Below, piece by piece: positions 1-35,339 of a stretch of 64,000 nt of DNA. The notes under the pieces are model-generated. The model did no database searches. It was not told where the DNA came from and worked only from the letters and a program-made list of their open reading frames with translations. The translations under genes and the position numbers were made by a program. Location: NCBI GenBank assembly GCA_949775045.1, contig OX459095.1, positions 33,950,564 through 34,014,563 on the forward strand, given 5' to 3'. Source of the stretch: Metridium senile. Taxonomy: Eukaryota; Cnidaria; Anthozoa; Actiniaria; Metridiidae. Positions within the stretch are counted from its first letter, which is position 1. Each line of letters starts with the position of its first letter.

Positions 1-785
1 AATAGTAAGTCATTGTCATGAAAATATTAACTGAAACGTTATTTCTGTCACATAAAGAGATGAAGGCACAGTTTAACCGGTTTATTTTTAACGTTGTTTG
101 AGAAGAAAGAGCATTTTTGATCTTTCCGCATAATTAGCCTTCTGTAGCGAAGCTTAATTTGAACTTTTAAAAATCTTTTTATCGATATTTAAAACTTAGT
201 TACGAGCTCATGGTCGTCTGAAATTATTAATTAATATAATAGTATGTGTGTTATTGTATATATTCAGCCTAGGAACTCAAATTAGCAATGATCTCAAGCA
301 TAAATATATATTTCGGTTTCGATGGACACCCATCATTTTATAGCAGCTAGGCAATGTTCGATGTTCTTTGGAATAAAGTACGTAATATCGAGTATTTAGA
401 TCTTACTCCATAAAATACTGAATAGTTCATTTGACTTAGTTTCTGTTAGGTTCCGCTATTAAATCCTGAATAACTTTCACTATTAAAATTGTTGTTTACA
501 TAACGAAACCATTGGATTTTATAACGAACTGATATAATCGAAGTCTATTTAATTTATACTCTATGTACTTGAATAAATTGTATTTTTTTTTTAATGTAAT
601 CATGTTGATAATCCTTGCTTCATTACAATGCTATTGTGGAACATATTTGATTTTTGGAAATTTTTTGGAAGTATTTTGAGAATATTTTATAATACAATAT
701 TTATTCATTTTATTTGCCTTAGATTTAATGAGAGTTATTACAAGACTACAATCAGTGGTAACAGTTCTTCAAATGTGTGTTTGGG
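1..785. other. 5' flank of the FAM135 gene, no coding feature seen
   Basis: AT-rich sequence upstream of the first recognised coding exon. I see no convincing open reading frame, core promoter or repeat here. Part of it is presumably 5' untranslated region or promoter of the downstream gene, but no boundary can be set from sequence alone. The reading frame that overlaps the first exon in another phase has no family resemblance. Confidence 0.4.
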
Positions 786-23649
<22,864 letters not shown>

Positions 23650-24690
23650 AACACTTCACTATAATGTACCAAAAATTAGCTAAAATTGCTGTAATGTTAC
23701 CTCCAACTTTGGTAATATTTGTCTTTTTTGGTCTATTCATCATTTTTTGGGGTTTGAGCTTAATTAAACTCATCCAGTCGTTATAATTGGTTAATTTTTT
23801 GTAGTTTATAATAATTTTATGCTTTTATGTCTCAAAATTGGTTGATGGGTCAGAAAAGATCAAATTAAAATTCCCAATTTGCAGGTCTCTTTGTCAATGC
23901 AACAATGTTGACTATAATTAGTAAGCATATGATGTATGTTCATTCTATTTTTGTTAAATAACTCACAATAATTATTGACAAGTCACTTTTGATGTAATAT
24001 TTTGTTTTTTTTTGCAACAAAAATCTGCTCATATCTGCTAAAGTTGGTATAGTAAATCCAGACAGTATGAAAAACTGAAAAAAATAACATTCATAAATAT
24101 AACACATTAGAGAATAAGAGTGTCTGTTTTGATGTCAAACTGCAATCATACAGTACCATAGCAATAGATAGATTTAATGTAGCATATTTTACAGCCGTTC
24201 TCATGCAGTCACACCCACCATAAAATATTGTTACCTAAACTTGATTTTGGAGGACAAATCAATTAACTATTTCAATTAAGTATTTCCAAGGCAACATGTA
24301 CTAAAATGTCCATTGCAGATCAGCAAAAAACTTGTTATGCTGTTATTCCAAACTCTCCAATATTGATTTCTGAGTAAAGGAAGAAAAGGTTGATAAAAAG
24401 ACAAATAAAAGATTCAAATTTAGCCAATTTATTGCCGTTCGGCATCTGACAACTTGAGGTTCCTTTCAAATATATTTGATTGAGAATCAAGTGTAGACTG
24501 CAATATTTTTTGGTGAAAGGGCATGTGTGACTGATGATGAGATGGCTGTTAACCAATTATTGTTTTATGGGAGCAATGTTGTCATCATGTTAAGGGGGTA
24601 TAAAAGTTTTGATGCTTTTCATAATTATTGAAAAAGATAGAGCCTGTCACACATTACCCTACTTGGTAGATATTTTCCCCCTCTAGAAGA
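23650..24690. other. 3' flank and probable 3' UTR of FAM135
   Basis: AT-rich sequence after the stop codon. Part is presumably 3' untranslated region. Several AATAAA-like hexamers occur further down (for example 25318), but I cannot choose the cleavage site. Confidence 0.4.
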
Positions 24691-24703
24691 GAAGGAAAGA
24701 AAC

Positions 24704-24873
24704 CTCAGCGTGGAGCTGCTAGATATTCTATCGAGCAATGCGCAATTGTATGACAACATTCCAACATCATTTTATTACATGCAATGTACTTCAAACTGGT
24801 TAATGGATTTAAAACTGGTTTAAAGTTAATTTACTTGTGCCAGCTTGTGCAGTTCCATGTTGAGGTTTCTTTT
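24704..24873. repeat. Imperfect inverted repeat
   Basis: aagaaacctcagcgtggagc near 24707 pairs with gttccatgttgaggtttctt near 24850. It looks like a degenerate foldback element. Confidence 0.5.
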
Positions 24874-25458
24874 GAAAAAAATCTGCAAAGCAGGATAATC
24901 GAGCATTGAGCTCTTTCCTAATTTTATGTTTTTGTTGTATTACTTGGGGCTTAACATAATATGTGTCTGCACTTCTAAAAGGACTTACAGATATATCTTT
25001 TATTTTTATTTTAGAAAATTCCTGACAAATATACTTGATACATTTAAACTAAGTTATTGACTGGCTATGTGTGAAATATTTTCTATTAATTGTGGGGTAA
25101 AATAACTAGAATTTTTTTAGATATATCCAAGACAAATCTTTTTGTTTGTAATTTAAGTATTTCAATAAGTAAAATTTTATATTAATTTTTATATAAATCA
25201 GCAATAGTTTTCAATTTGGACAAAAATAGTCTATGAATATTTTCAATGTTGTGCAAACAATTAAACCATGAAGAGTAAGATAAATGAAAGGTTATTACAC
25301 CAGCCTTGCAATTGGTAAATAAAATTTATTGTATAATTTTGTAAGCAAAATTTATTTATTTAATTCTATTGAGTGGCCATTTGTTACAACCATAGACAAA
25401 TAGATAATTTTTATTAGGTATCCTAGGCTCTGTATTTGATGATTCTGGTTTAGTAACT

Positions 25459-25560
25459 AGGGACAAATAGTCACTAAAATAGAAACTATTAGATATATAG
25501 TAGCAAATTATTTTGATTTTATTTCATGGTTTAAATGAATGCACTTAAATAAAATTATGT
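25459..25560. repeat. Degenerate partial copy of the 27422-27666 MITE
   Basis: The order tagtcactaaaa, actattag, gattttatttcatgg, gcactt follows the right half of the better preserved element at 27422-27666. Confidence 0.55.
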
Positions 25561-25887
25561 GCCATCATTTCTAAAATTGAATTTTCATATCTTAGAATAG
25601 AAGCTTTTTCATGGGGGGAGGGGCATGTAGTACAAATAAGAAACTCTTTACATTGTATATTGAGAAATGTAAACATTGCACATATTATACAAACTGACAA
25701 TTGCCTTGGAAATACATAGGTAGTGCTTTGAATTTTTCACAATGGAAATAAATAACAAAAAACAATGTTTTGTTTACTTTATTGGATCACTTTGTACAAT
25801 GACATGGTGCAGTACCCTGCATGCTGATGACCTTTTGATGCTCTTCTTACATTAACGGTCAGTCAATGTTTGGGGGTGTTTTTTTGT

Positions 25888-25922
<35 letters not shown>
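25888..25922. repeat. 35-base homopolymer G run
   Basis: An uninterrupted G run preceded by tgggggtgtttttttgt. Length is probably unreliable in any assembly. Able in principle to form G-quadruplexes. Confidence 0.9.
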
Positions 25923-25923
<1 letters not shown>

Positions 25924-26766
25924 ATCATTTCTTTAAACTTTAGAAGAGTTGCAAAAAACTCTCCTGCTTGCAAGGTGGAGCAGTTCCTACCTTCAACAGG
26001 GAAATGTTATATTAGTTTTTGAATCTCTCCACAGGTGCATGAAATTTAGTGAATCGCTAGTGAGTACACAAACAGTAGGTAAGCAGGTTATATATGTAGT
26101 AATTCTTAAAATCAAATTCAATAAAATAGGTTAATCTTTATGTATAAATTTGATTTTTCATAACTTTTAGATACAAAAAATATGTGTATTATATTATTTT
26201 TACCTGTTTTTAATCATGTGAATATAGAGTGTTGTATTATGTAAATGATAATAATTATCATCATAAACCTCTAATCTTTTACAGTAACTTCTTATTATAA
26301 GCAATCTTTTGGTATAACTTCTTTTTTATTGAGCAACATGTTCATTGTCATACATGAATAGTGAAAGTATTTAATTGTTCAAAAGCTATTATAGGCTGTA
26401 TAGGTGAGCGTAGTGTTTACAAGTGTTGGTATTGTGATGCTAATTTGCCAAACATTTTATCAATAGATTTTTTTAATTTTCTTTGTTCTTATAATGATTG
26501 GCTGGCAAAACCATAACAAATCTCACTGTACGTCCACCTATTGAAATAATTATCAGGTTCAATTTGATTAGTTTGCATTATCTTAAATGTGGAAACACTA
26601 TAGCATATCATGCAGAAGAGGCTAATCAGTCAAGAAAAATAAAACATTTAAATCAGGTTTTAATTCAACATACTTGAAATGTATGGCTGTGAAAAATCTT
26701 ATAAACTCATTCGAAAAAATGATGACCGATAATTGGTCTTAAAAGTATTTGAAGAACTGAACTGGC

Positions 26767-27003
26767 TACAATCATGTGCAAAATTGTTGGGACATTTTGT
26801 TTGCGTTTAAAAATATATGCAAAATCTATCAATTTGATGTGCAACCACCCCCCTAAGCAATGTTGATTGGTCTTTCAAATGACAACCGTTTCACATTCCC
26901 ACAATTCAACATTGAAATGGGGGAGAGGGGGAAACAGAAAAATGATGTTGAAATAGTTTTCATGTTAAAACCAATGTCCCAAGGTACTTTGAACATGATT
27001 GTA
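26767..27003 (+). mobile_element. MITE family C, copy 1, TA-flanked, TIR caatcatgtgcaaaat
   Basis: TA-caatcatgtgcaaaattgtt on the left and the reverse complement of TA-caatcatgttcaaagtac on the right. The interior includes aagcaatgttgattggtctt and cattgaaatgggggagag. The inverted copy at 50729-51008 has the same blocks. Confidence 0.8.
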
Positions 27004-27165
27004 GCTTTGCATACAAGTAGTGAAAATTATATTGTTCTTCAATGTGTAGACATGGCTGACTAGTCACAATTATTGCCATACTAGTCACAAAATGGTCCAT
27101 TTTTTGGTCCTCCATATTCTGGAAACCTATCATATTCTTGTTTATAGTGTTGTTCATAGTTTAAT

Positions 27166-27275
27166 TAGCCTGATCTTCAGAGCGGGCCTGGGTCCTTCGC
27201 TTTCTCCCCAAACTCCAAACAAGTTTTGGGAGAAAGTGATAGCGTAGGACCCAGGCCCGCTCTGAAAATCAGGCT
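27166..27275. repeat. Foldback hairpin with gagcgggcctgggtcc arms
   Basis: agcctgatcttcagagcggg on the left mirrors cccgctctgaaaatcaggct on the right. The stem runs about 50 bases with small mismatches. Confidence 0.85.
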
Positions 27276-27421
27276 ATAGTTTAATAGGCCTTTTACAGGA
27301 TGTAGTCACAAGACAATTTCCAAAAATAGCAAGGATTTCTATGACCGACTGCCTTATCAGAGCCTTAATTTTAAAGATATTGAGATAATTTTCCAGAGAA
27401 TGTTTGTTATTTAAATGACAC

Positions 27422-27666
27422 TAGAGTGCTTACACTATGTCCATGAAATAAAATCTAAATAGTTGCTAACTAATAGTTTTTATTTAGTGACTATTAGTCA
27501 CTATCACTCAACAGCTTTAGTAACAATACACAATGAATAAAGTATTAACTTTCTATGGTTTTGAGTATTTGATTTCCTTTGTGATAGTGAAAGATAGTCA
27601 CTAAATAAAAACTATTAGGTAGGAACTATTTAGATTCTATTTCATGGACATAGTGTAAGCACTCTA
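27422..27666. mobile_element. MITE with 71-base TIRs
   Basis: tagagtgcttacactatgtc on the left and gacatagtgtaagcactcta on the right. The arms pair over about 71 bases with only about four mismatches, so the insertion is fairly recent. Confidence 0.85.
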
Positions 27667-27899
27667 TTGAATTCTGGAATTCATTTTGTGCTACTCTTCA
27701 AATGGTCACATGACCATGTCCTGCAATAGGCCTATTCCGAGTGTTTTTTTTTTTTTTTAATTTTTGTAGACTGTCCAGTACACAGAGATGGAGAGCTTAT
27801 TTTTCACAGCAGTCATTTTTTCATTAATCAAGGTATGGGATTATGGAAACTTAAAGAGCACTATATATTTTTTTCTTCTAGAGAGCAGTCCCCTTCAAT

Positions 27900-28452
27900 G
27901 CCTTAATTTGCATTGAAGTTAGGTGAACATTGAGCTTGCACATTCTCTTACCCAGACGTACCTTCTCAGCTTTCTAACGAAAAATCAAAGGCTCTGGTCG
28001 GCCACAAATCCAGCGTCAATATGATTGGTTGAAATAATTACATGCGCAATCAGCGATAATTATACACACCTTCTACACAACGATTTTGTTTTGATATTGC
28101 TAGAGACAACTGTCTATAGAAATGTACCTTTGATCGCATTTACTTGGTTTCAGACTAGATTTACCGATGAGGCCGTACATTCAAAAAAAAACAAAATAAT
28201 AATAATTTGGAAATTTTGTTGTTGTTACCGGAAGTTAGAAAATATTGAGCATGTGCATATCTCACAACCCAGATTCTGGGTCTTCCGGTTTGTGTCCGAC
28301 CAGAGCAATTGATCAGTGAAGCTGAGAAGGGTCTGGGTAAGAGAATGTGAGCTTGCAATGATAGAGACCTTTTAACACCTTGTCAGACAACTAACTATTC
28401 ATGTGTCTCTATCATTGCAAGCTCAACGTTCATCTTGCTTATATGCAAAGGC
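27900..28452. mobile_element. Nested inverted-repeat element
   Basis: The inner arms gagcttgcacattctcttac (about 27932) and taagagaatgtgagcttgca (about 28339) pair, as do gctctggtcgg and ccgaccagagc. A second hairpin, gcttgcaatgatagagac, lies at about 28351-28425. The outer sequences at 27900 and 28452 also pair weakly, so one foldback may have inserted into or extended another. Confidence 0.65.
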
Positions 28453-28932
28453 CCAGCTACCTTTCAAGATGATAATTGTATTAGTTCCCCTAATTATTCT
28501 GCAATTTACAACTTAGCATTTTTTGAACAATTTCTTTGAATATAAACAACTTTAAAGATATAGATTTTCATATTTACAATTTTCTATACTTTGAACAATA
28601 ACTTTAAATATTTAAACTTTAGAAATATACAGGAATATGCATATTGAGTGCATTATATTATGGAATGCATGTGCACACCAACTCTAACATCTAATATACA
28701 TAATATGTACACAATGTACATAATATAAACAATACTAAACTAAGTGTGCCAAACAATACCCTCTAGTTTTTCTACAAAAAAAGTAATTTGAAACACTAAC
28801 TTATAGAATTATATTGATGTTTTGAAGTGTTCTTATAATTCTTATCTGATTTGAAATATGTTTTGACTTGGACAACCTTCATTCAAATAGGTGTATTATA
28901 TAGTTACATAAATGTATTATAATATTTGGTGT

Positions 28933-31900
28933 CTATTTAAGATCAAAATGTATTGGTTCTATATGTGTTTTCACTCTTTTGGTAGGAACAGCTTTGGTAC
29001 AGCTTTCTTCCAATATAGATGATGCAGGCCGCTTTCTGTTTTCCTGATCAGCAAGTTCTATCCACTAAATAAAAGAGATCAGATACCATGAATGACTACA
29101 ATCACTTTCTAAAATAGGTTGATTCTTCGTATATATGTCCCCAACATCATCACTCAAACTACCGTGCCTAATATAGAGTGTTAGTGTTCAGTACATAAGA
29201 CTACCTCATTAAGGTAGATAGTAGTGTATGTTACACAGACTGTACTATACGTCCTGTGTGTTCTAGTGTTCCATATACTAGTACATACAGAGCACTATAA
29301 TTCTCATCATCACAATCATCACTATCATGACCATTTTATTTCTCTTACCCTTTTATAGTCCTCTAGCACAAGACCTTTAATCTTTAATGGTGAAAGAGGC
29401 CCTTCTACAGATGCTTCCCGTCGAACAAAGACCTACAAAAAAATCAATTCAATTATTACTGTTATCATTGAAGTGCGACCTGTGAAAGTTTGAAGTCTTG
29501 TTTGCAAACTAGCATGTTTTGGCTGGTAATCAAAATATTAGGAACAAGTTTAACAGTGTGCTAAAAAAATGATGATTGGCTGATTGATTGAAGCATGAAT
29601 ACCACTAATTGAATGGTAAATCTCATCAGCTACCTTTTCCAATGTATGGCCGGACACTTGCCAGCAAGGCACGATGGAATTGCAACCTCTGCTATTGTAA
29701 CTATGGGGGTTGCACTTCAATGATGGTGGTAGTAATTAATATAATCATTGTTAATATCATTACTCAATATTATTACATTACTCCCTTGGTGCTCTCTAGT
29801 GATAATTCTAATGATACCCTGAAAGTGCAGTACTGTAAATAAATACAAATTTCAGTTACTGTAATTATCGGAATGCCTAATATAATGTGTATTGATTTGC
29901 AATCCTGCACTTCAGAGTATAATTGGAATTATCTAGTTGTTCTTCCGGATAAAAATGTTGATTTGTATAATTTTTCTGCAATCTTATTACTGACACTGCT
30001 TAACACTAAATATTTATTATCAGTGTTACTACTAGCTGCTTACTTTATGAAAGCCATCCTCATATATCTCTCCATCCAGACCTTTCTTTACATTTATTTC
30101 CACAACATAGAGATTTGCTATTGGGACATGCAAATTATAATTATGACGGACGTTTTGATAAACTCTTGTGAACACAACACTGAAATTGAAAAAAAGGAAA
30201 TATAAGTAAGTGTCACATTTGGAATCTTCAAATAAGTTAAGTTGAACATATGTAAATATATACAGTCAATTCAAAAAACATTGTCGTCAATAGGCTTCAA
30301 GTCTACGCGACTAGACCGAAAGGTAGCATGGGTAGAAATCACCGAAGCGGATAAATACACACATTATTTAATGCAATATCACGCTCAATCAACTAATCAT
30401 TATTTGATTGAGTGAGCGTGATATTATATATATATTGCATTAGATACTGTGTGCTTTTATCCGCTTTGGTGATTTCTACCCATGCTACCTTTCGGTCTAG
30501 TCGCGTAGAGTCGAAGCCTATTGACGACAATGTTTTTTGAATTGACTGTATACATTGACCGGTGGCTGCATATCCAAGGTGGTTGGTCCTTGTGGTGTAG
30601 TATGTGGTTAACACATTGAATTAGAAAGCCAAGTCCCGCCAAGGGCAATTGACATTTTTCTCATGTATAGTGTCTGTTTACAGCTATTTCACAAACAGTC
30701 AAATACTGAATACTGCACACTGAATAGTGCATTCAAAGACCCAAAGGAATTGTGGGTAAAAGTAAATATAATATATAATATTTATATAGTGCCTATCCAA
30801 ATCTGCTCTCGGCGCTTATATATTATTATCATGTAGCTAATATTGTATTGTTTCCGAAAGAATGCACTTTTAAAAATAGAATAAACAATAGACAATATTA
30901 CATGACCCAAAATGCATTTTGGTCTTGGAATGCAGTATTTTTGAAATGTATAATGTATATACCATGTGTACTTAGGGAGCTAAAGACTTGTATGTATTGA
31001 GACTTGGAAACCAGTTTTGTGTCTTTTATTTGCTTTACACCCTACCGGTAGCTTCTACATGCATAAAAACATTACTAAAACTACCAACCTTCTTAAGATG
31101 TTAAAGGTGGTAACTCAGGAATTAAAGTGTCGGGTAAGCCACAGGCAGCCCAAACTCCAATTATCCTCTTAACTTGTTACCCCTTGGCCAAAACTTATCC
31201 AATTTCAGCTCATAGGCAGAGTTTTAGTGTGGAAATGTTTTAACATTTAAAATATTAACATTGTTTACCTGTACATGCTCTTTTCCACCTTTGGACGAAA
31301 CTTTGCAAACTCCCGATCAATGTCTTTAATAATTTGTTGTTTATCGTTATTACAAAGGAAGACTCCTTTGATGATTCCTACCATATTGAACACAAGAAAT
31401 GAAATTACATTAGTACATTACAATAGTACATATCATAGTAATCTAACATGGTGGGCATGGGGGGCCTAGCCGTGAGAGTACTGGCCTTTCACCACTGTGT
31501 ACTGGGTTTGATTCCCTGAAAAGGGGGAAAAGTGAATAGGGTTTGTTTGTTGTTCTCTCATGCTATTAAGATGTGTTTTCTCTGGGTTATCCAGTTTTCT
31601 GGATAAATCATCATGTGAGAAGTGATGTAGAAGAGGTATGATTGTCCTGGGTAGTGTAGTCTTGAGAAAGACTGATGACTGTGTTGAGAAAAGATATGTG
31701 ATAAAACATTTAAAATGCTGGGGTAGCGACTGTGAGTGTGTTAAATACTAAACATTCACCACTTGCTAGGGGACGGACCATTAGATTTTTGAGGGGGGGG
31801 GGGGGGGGGGCAAATACCAAAAAAAAATTTGAGCACAGCCTAAAAGTGGAAAAAAAAATTCGAGCACATCAGATATTCTGAAAAAAAAGATCGTGCAAGG

Positions 31901-34900
31901 TGAAGAAAAAATTCGTGCACATACTTAGAGTGGGAAAAAAATATCGTGCAAAAAAAAATTGCTCACCCCCCCCCCTCAAAAATCTAATGGTCCGTCCCTA
32001 GGGAGATTCGGTAACAACTCCCTGTTTTATTTATACACTACATATGAATTATACAAAAGACAACTTAAATATTTGGTATGTTTTTAAATAAGGTTTAAAT
32101 ATTAAATCATGGTAAACTACTTATTAATTACCATTGTCCAAAATCCCTGCAAGAAGTGTCCCTCCTCTTGAGTTTAAGAAACCTGACCCATATTTACGCA
32201 CATGCTGTAGAATAGGTCACACAAATGGGTTAATACAAGAAAAGTATAATCAATTCTAATTACATAGTGTTAAATAAAATAATAGAGCTACTTGTAATCA
32301 TGTTGCACAACTTTTTTTTAACTGGTAACTGTTTTAGAGATTCATCCTTTATCATTGTAATGGAGATGAAAGACATAAAGATGGGCTATCTACATGTAAT
32401 TCAATGAAGATTGTCACTGGCATGGAAAAAGGCAAAATTACTCAACTGTAAGCACCACCAAAAAAACAATCCATTCTTTTTTTGAATTCCGGTTACCTCA
32501 CATGGCCATTAGGGTGCTACAACATGTGTTTTAACATTATTGTTTTTGTCACATGACCATTCAGAGTGTTGTTTTGTTTTGTTTTGGGCGGTGCTAATAG
32601 TCAAGTAATTTTGGTAGTATCTTGAGATTGAAAGTGGTCATAGGGTTTCAAGTTTTCCTTCTGCATTTTGGTTTTCACTCTGTCCCCCTAAAATGCTTTT
32701 TGTCCCTTAGCCCTGTCCTTTGTGGAACATAAACAATGCACTGGTCCCTCCTCAATTGGCACCAGTCCCCTCCCATTATTAGGCTTTAACTAATACAAAA
32801 TGTGTTGGCATCGAAATGTAAAATAAACATTACTAAAAGCAAAACTATTAAAAGCATGAGTGTTAATTATACCTGAGGCAGGATGTTCTTAAAATATCTT
32901 CCCCCAGCAGCCTTGAATTCATAAAATCTGTTTTCTGTTGTTGTAACATTTGTATCTTTTATGTAGAAATCACTTGTTGATCTAAAAAATATATAAATAA
33001 ATTAATAAATACATAAATAAATACATTAATAAATAGATACATTATTAAATAAATAAATACATTAATAAATAAATACATGAATAAATAAATACATTAATAA
33101 ATGAATAAATAAATACATTAATAAATAAATATTGATTCAAATATGATTTTATTATATTCCTATTATGTTTTAAATATGTTGGCTTGAAGTAATAATATTT
33201 TTTATTTGATATTTTTATGTTTTTACATTTCTTTGGATGTGCCACTATCATGTTTTAAGCACCTTGTGTTTTCAAAAGGGCAAACAAATAAATAGAAATA
33301 TCAAATACAAAATTTATACATATGATGAATTCATCCTTTTCTCATTTATTCATTCAAATGATATTGTTTTGTTTATACTTTATTCACTAAAGAAAACTTT
33401 ATTTGCTATTTTACTCTTCTATTCAACTACTCATTCATTTATATACACTTGTTTAATCAATTTTCATCTCCTAATGACATTTCAGAATATCTATGGAAAC
33501 TAGCAAGTAAACTAGCATAGGCTGCGTCAGTGTTTGATATGTAATATAATGAAATTTGTAACACCGTAACAAATGTTGACTTAACTTTACTGACGTTTCG
33601 AACTTTAGCCCTTTGTCAGAGTAAAAAAGGTACTTCAGAATATCTGAATATCTGTTCGCTCTTTTGATCTTTCAATCATTCTATTATTCATTTTCACATT
33701 TATGATTCATACACCATTAACTCTCCCATTCATTTCTTTATTGATTCTTACCGAATATTAGCAATCTTTTCTTGTTCCTCGGGAGTGAGCATATATCGAG
33801 CAACTTTTTGGTGAGTTGGTGTTTCGCCATAAGCTTGGGACAAAAGGCTTGGGGCTCTATCCTTCTTCATAAAATGGTTTATCTTGTCCTTTACCCATGA
33901 TAGTATTTTAGTGCGTTTTGGCTTAAAATAAAAGATAAAATTGTTAAAATGCAGTGGCAAGCTTTAAAATTTCATGTAAGTGGTGTACCAGGCTGAATTA
34001 TTTATCACTTATTTACTGGAACCGAGGGAAACAGTATGTTTTGTGGTTCCGAGACCGCTGATGAAACATTGGCAGTCGAAGGACTACAAAATTAACATAC
34101 TGCTTTCCCGAGGATTCCAGTAAATATCTGCTTTATTATCATTTCAAGTGTCAAAGAGAGCAAATCAAGTAAAGAAATAAAGTGTTTTTATTAAAGCTTC
34201 TAGGATTGATATAAAAGACTGACTTCCGGTTTATTTATTGACGGTCAACAACATATTATTGACTGCTGTTGAGTAGTTGCTGGGAAACAGTAAAATTTTG
34301 TGACTCTCAAGTGATACACTCTCGACCAATAAGATACTAGGAAGAGTGAACTTTGACACTTGATATATAATTATAATAAAACAAATTGCTTACTTTAGCC
34401 CTTACAGCACGACGCGTGCTACCGTTTCCACTGAACAAGATTTTTGACGAAACTTTGACACTTTTCTTAAACTCTTCGGCGACTTTTAATCAACCCATGG
34501 CCTCCAGGAAAGCATGATGGACGTCACTGATTAGTTAAAACTCCCCGAAAAGTTTTAAAATAGTGTCAAGATTTTGTAAAGAAAAAATCTTGCTAAGTGG
34601 AAACTAGCGCGCGCGTCGCCTTGTAATTTAAAGTGGCATGACAAGAATTTCCCCCTTTCTGTACCCAGCTTGACCCACTACCACTGGGCAAAAACCGACA
34701 GGTATCTATAGTCCATACAAGTATTGTGAGCTGCTAAATGTATAAAATAATTATATCGTCTAAATGGCTTGAAAGGATGAAGTTTTATCTTTATTAAAAT
34801 TTACACACGTGATAAAACCCGGATAAACCTCGATCAGCGTAAAAACCCTGTGATTCTGACATTTCGGTGTCCGAACGGGCGATTGTACGACTTATGGCTT

Positions 34901-35162
34901 ATGGTTATAAAACATTTCAATTGTAAATATTGTCTAATAAAGCCAAATTAACCACATACTGATAGTATGAACTGCATATTTGCACAAACATTGCAAGTTT
35001 GACATGAGAGAACTTTCAATTCATACATAATATTAGCTGAAATCCAACACAGATTAAGACAAATGTCCATCTTAACATAAACCTTACTTCCGATCCTTCA
35101 TCTTTAGCGACCTCTGATTTTCTTTTCTTGCTTTTCTTGGCTATTTTCTTGAAGAAATCCAT
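28933..35162 (-). CDS. Schlafen-like protein with AlbA_2 domain, complete, eight coding exons
   Basis: Minus-strand exons: 35088-35162, 33752-33921, 32873-32981, 32132-32204, 31269-31377, 30044-30179, 29349-29432, 28933-29064. They total 888 bases (295 aa plus stop) with all phases consistent. The start at 35162 opens a basic N-terminus (KKIAKKSKKRKSE, possible nuclear signal). Residues 98-105 read ENRFYEFK, with Glu98 and Glu103 spaced as in the Schlafen ExxxxE active site. NSRGGTLLAGILDNG at 129-143 is the family glycine strand with candidate third acidic residue Asp141. VFVRREASVEGPL at 225-237 matches the terminal strand of SLFNL1-type proteins. Schlafen cores bind or cleave structured RNA, and the acidic triad here suggests possible nuclease activity (inference). 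No helicase domain follows, so it is the short class. It may equally be a regulatory nucleic-acid binder. Confidence 0.87.
30261..30550. mobile_element. Near-perfect palindromic mariner-like MITE in the Schlafen-like gene
   Basis: TA-cagtcaattcaaaaaaca at the left and its complement ending in TA at 30550. The arms of well over 100 bases pair almost fully, including atgggtagaaatcaccraag. TA flanks fit Tc1/mariner targeting. It lies in the intron between coding exons 5 and 6 (minus-strand order). Confidence 0.9.
30768..30825 (-). repeat. Short retroelement 3' tail remnant
   Basis: On the minus strand this reads agcgccgagagcagatttgg followed by ataggcactatataaat and AT-rich sequence, similar in kind to the gcgctatataaat tail of the SINE at 20501. 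Too short to classify. Confidence 0.35.
31448..31710 (+). mobile_element. Second tRNA-derived SINE, different family
   Basis: The head has an A-box-like tggcctagccgtgagag-type stretch (here ggcctagccgtgagagtact) and a B box, gggtttgattccc, 35-40 bases later. The body, with gggttatccagttttctgga, differs from the 20501 SINE. The 3' end is uncertain. Confidence 0.55.
31768..32000 (+). mobile_element. MITE family D, copy 1, poly-G/poly-C TIRs
   Basis: aggggacggaccattagatt followed by tttgag and about 19 G at the left; the right end mirrors it (a C run then tcaaaaatctaatggtccgt). The interior repeats aaaaaattcgagcaca / atcgtgcaaa phrases. A truncated inverted relative lies at 59350-59541. Confidence 0.85.
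32990..33135. repeat. (AAAT)n / aataaatacatt minisatellite
   Basis: About a dozen imperfect aataaataaatacatt units immediately upstream, in gene sense, of Schlafen-like exon 3. Confidence 0.85.
34011..34375. mobile_element. Composite foldback element in Schlafen-like intron 1
   Basis: A palindrome at about 34011-34126 (tttactggaaccgagggaaa and complement) is followed by sequence whose end (ctttgacacttgatatataa) pairs with cttattt..tatcatttcaagtgtcaaag near 34138. Confidence 0.6.
34395..34640. mobile_element. Inverted-repeat element, gtttccact..acaagattttt arms
   Basis: gctaccgtttccactgaaca and gatttttgacgaaactttga on the left pair imperfectly with the right arm (caagattttgtaaagaaaaa then gctaagtggaaactagc). 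Gcgcgc-rich right end. Confidence 0.6.
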
Positions 35163-35237
35163 AACAACTGCAAGGTAGTAAGCTCACGTCGAAGACTTCC
35201 AACAACCTGGAAAGGGCACTCGCGCGCAATTACAATA

Positions 35238-35330
35238 CGAATCAACCAATCAAATCAGAGAATCAATCGAATCAACCAATGAGAAACTAGCTAAGAATAT
35301 CCGATCTAACAGCCAATAAGAACTTCGCTA
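35238..35330 (-). promoter_or_regulatory. CCAAT-box cluster upstream of the Schlafen-like gene
   Basis: Three ccaat motifs lie 80-160 bases upstream of the start codon at 35162: two within the direct repeat cgaatcaaccaat (35238 and 35268) and a third, gccaataag, at 35312. Clustered CCAAT boxes suggest NF-Y-type promoter input. It may be bidirectional, because the plus-strand sequence from about 35400 looks like a 5' end. Confidence 0.45.
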
Positions 35331-35339
35331 CTATTGCTC

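Noticed and set aside
33540..33640. gacgtttcgaactttagccc block resembling foldback ends
   Set aside because: Similar in style to the loop at 2051-2079, but no pairing partner was found nearby, so no element is called.
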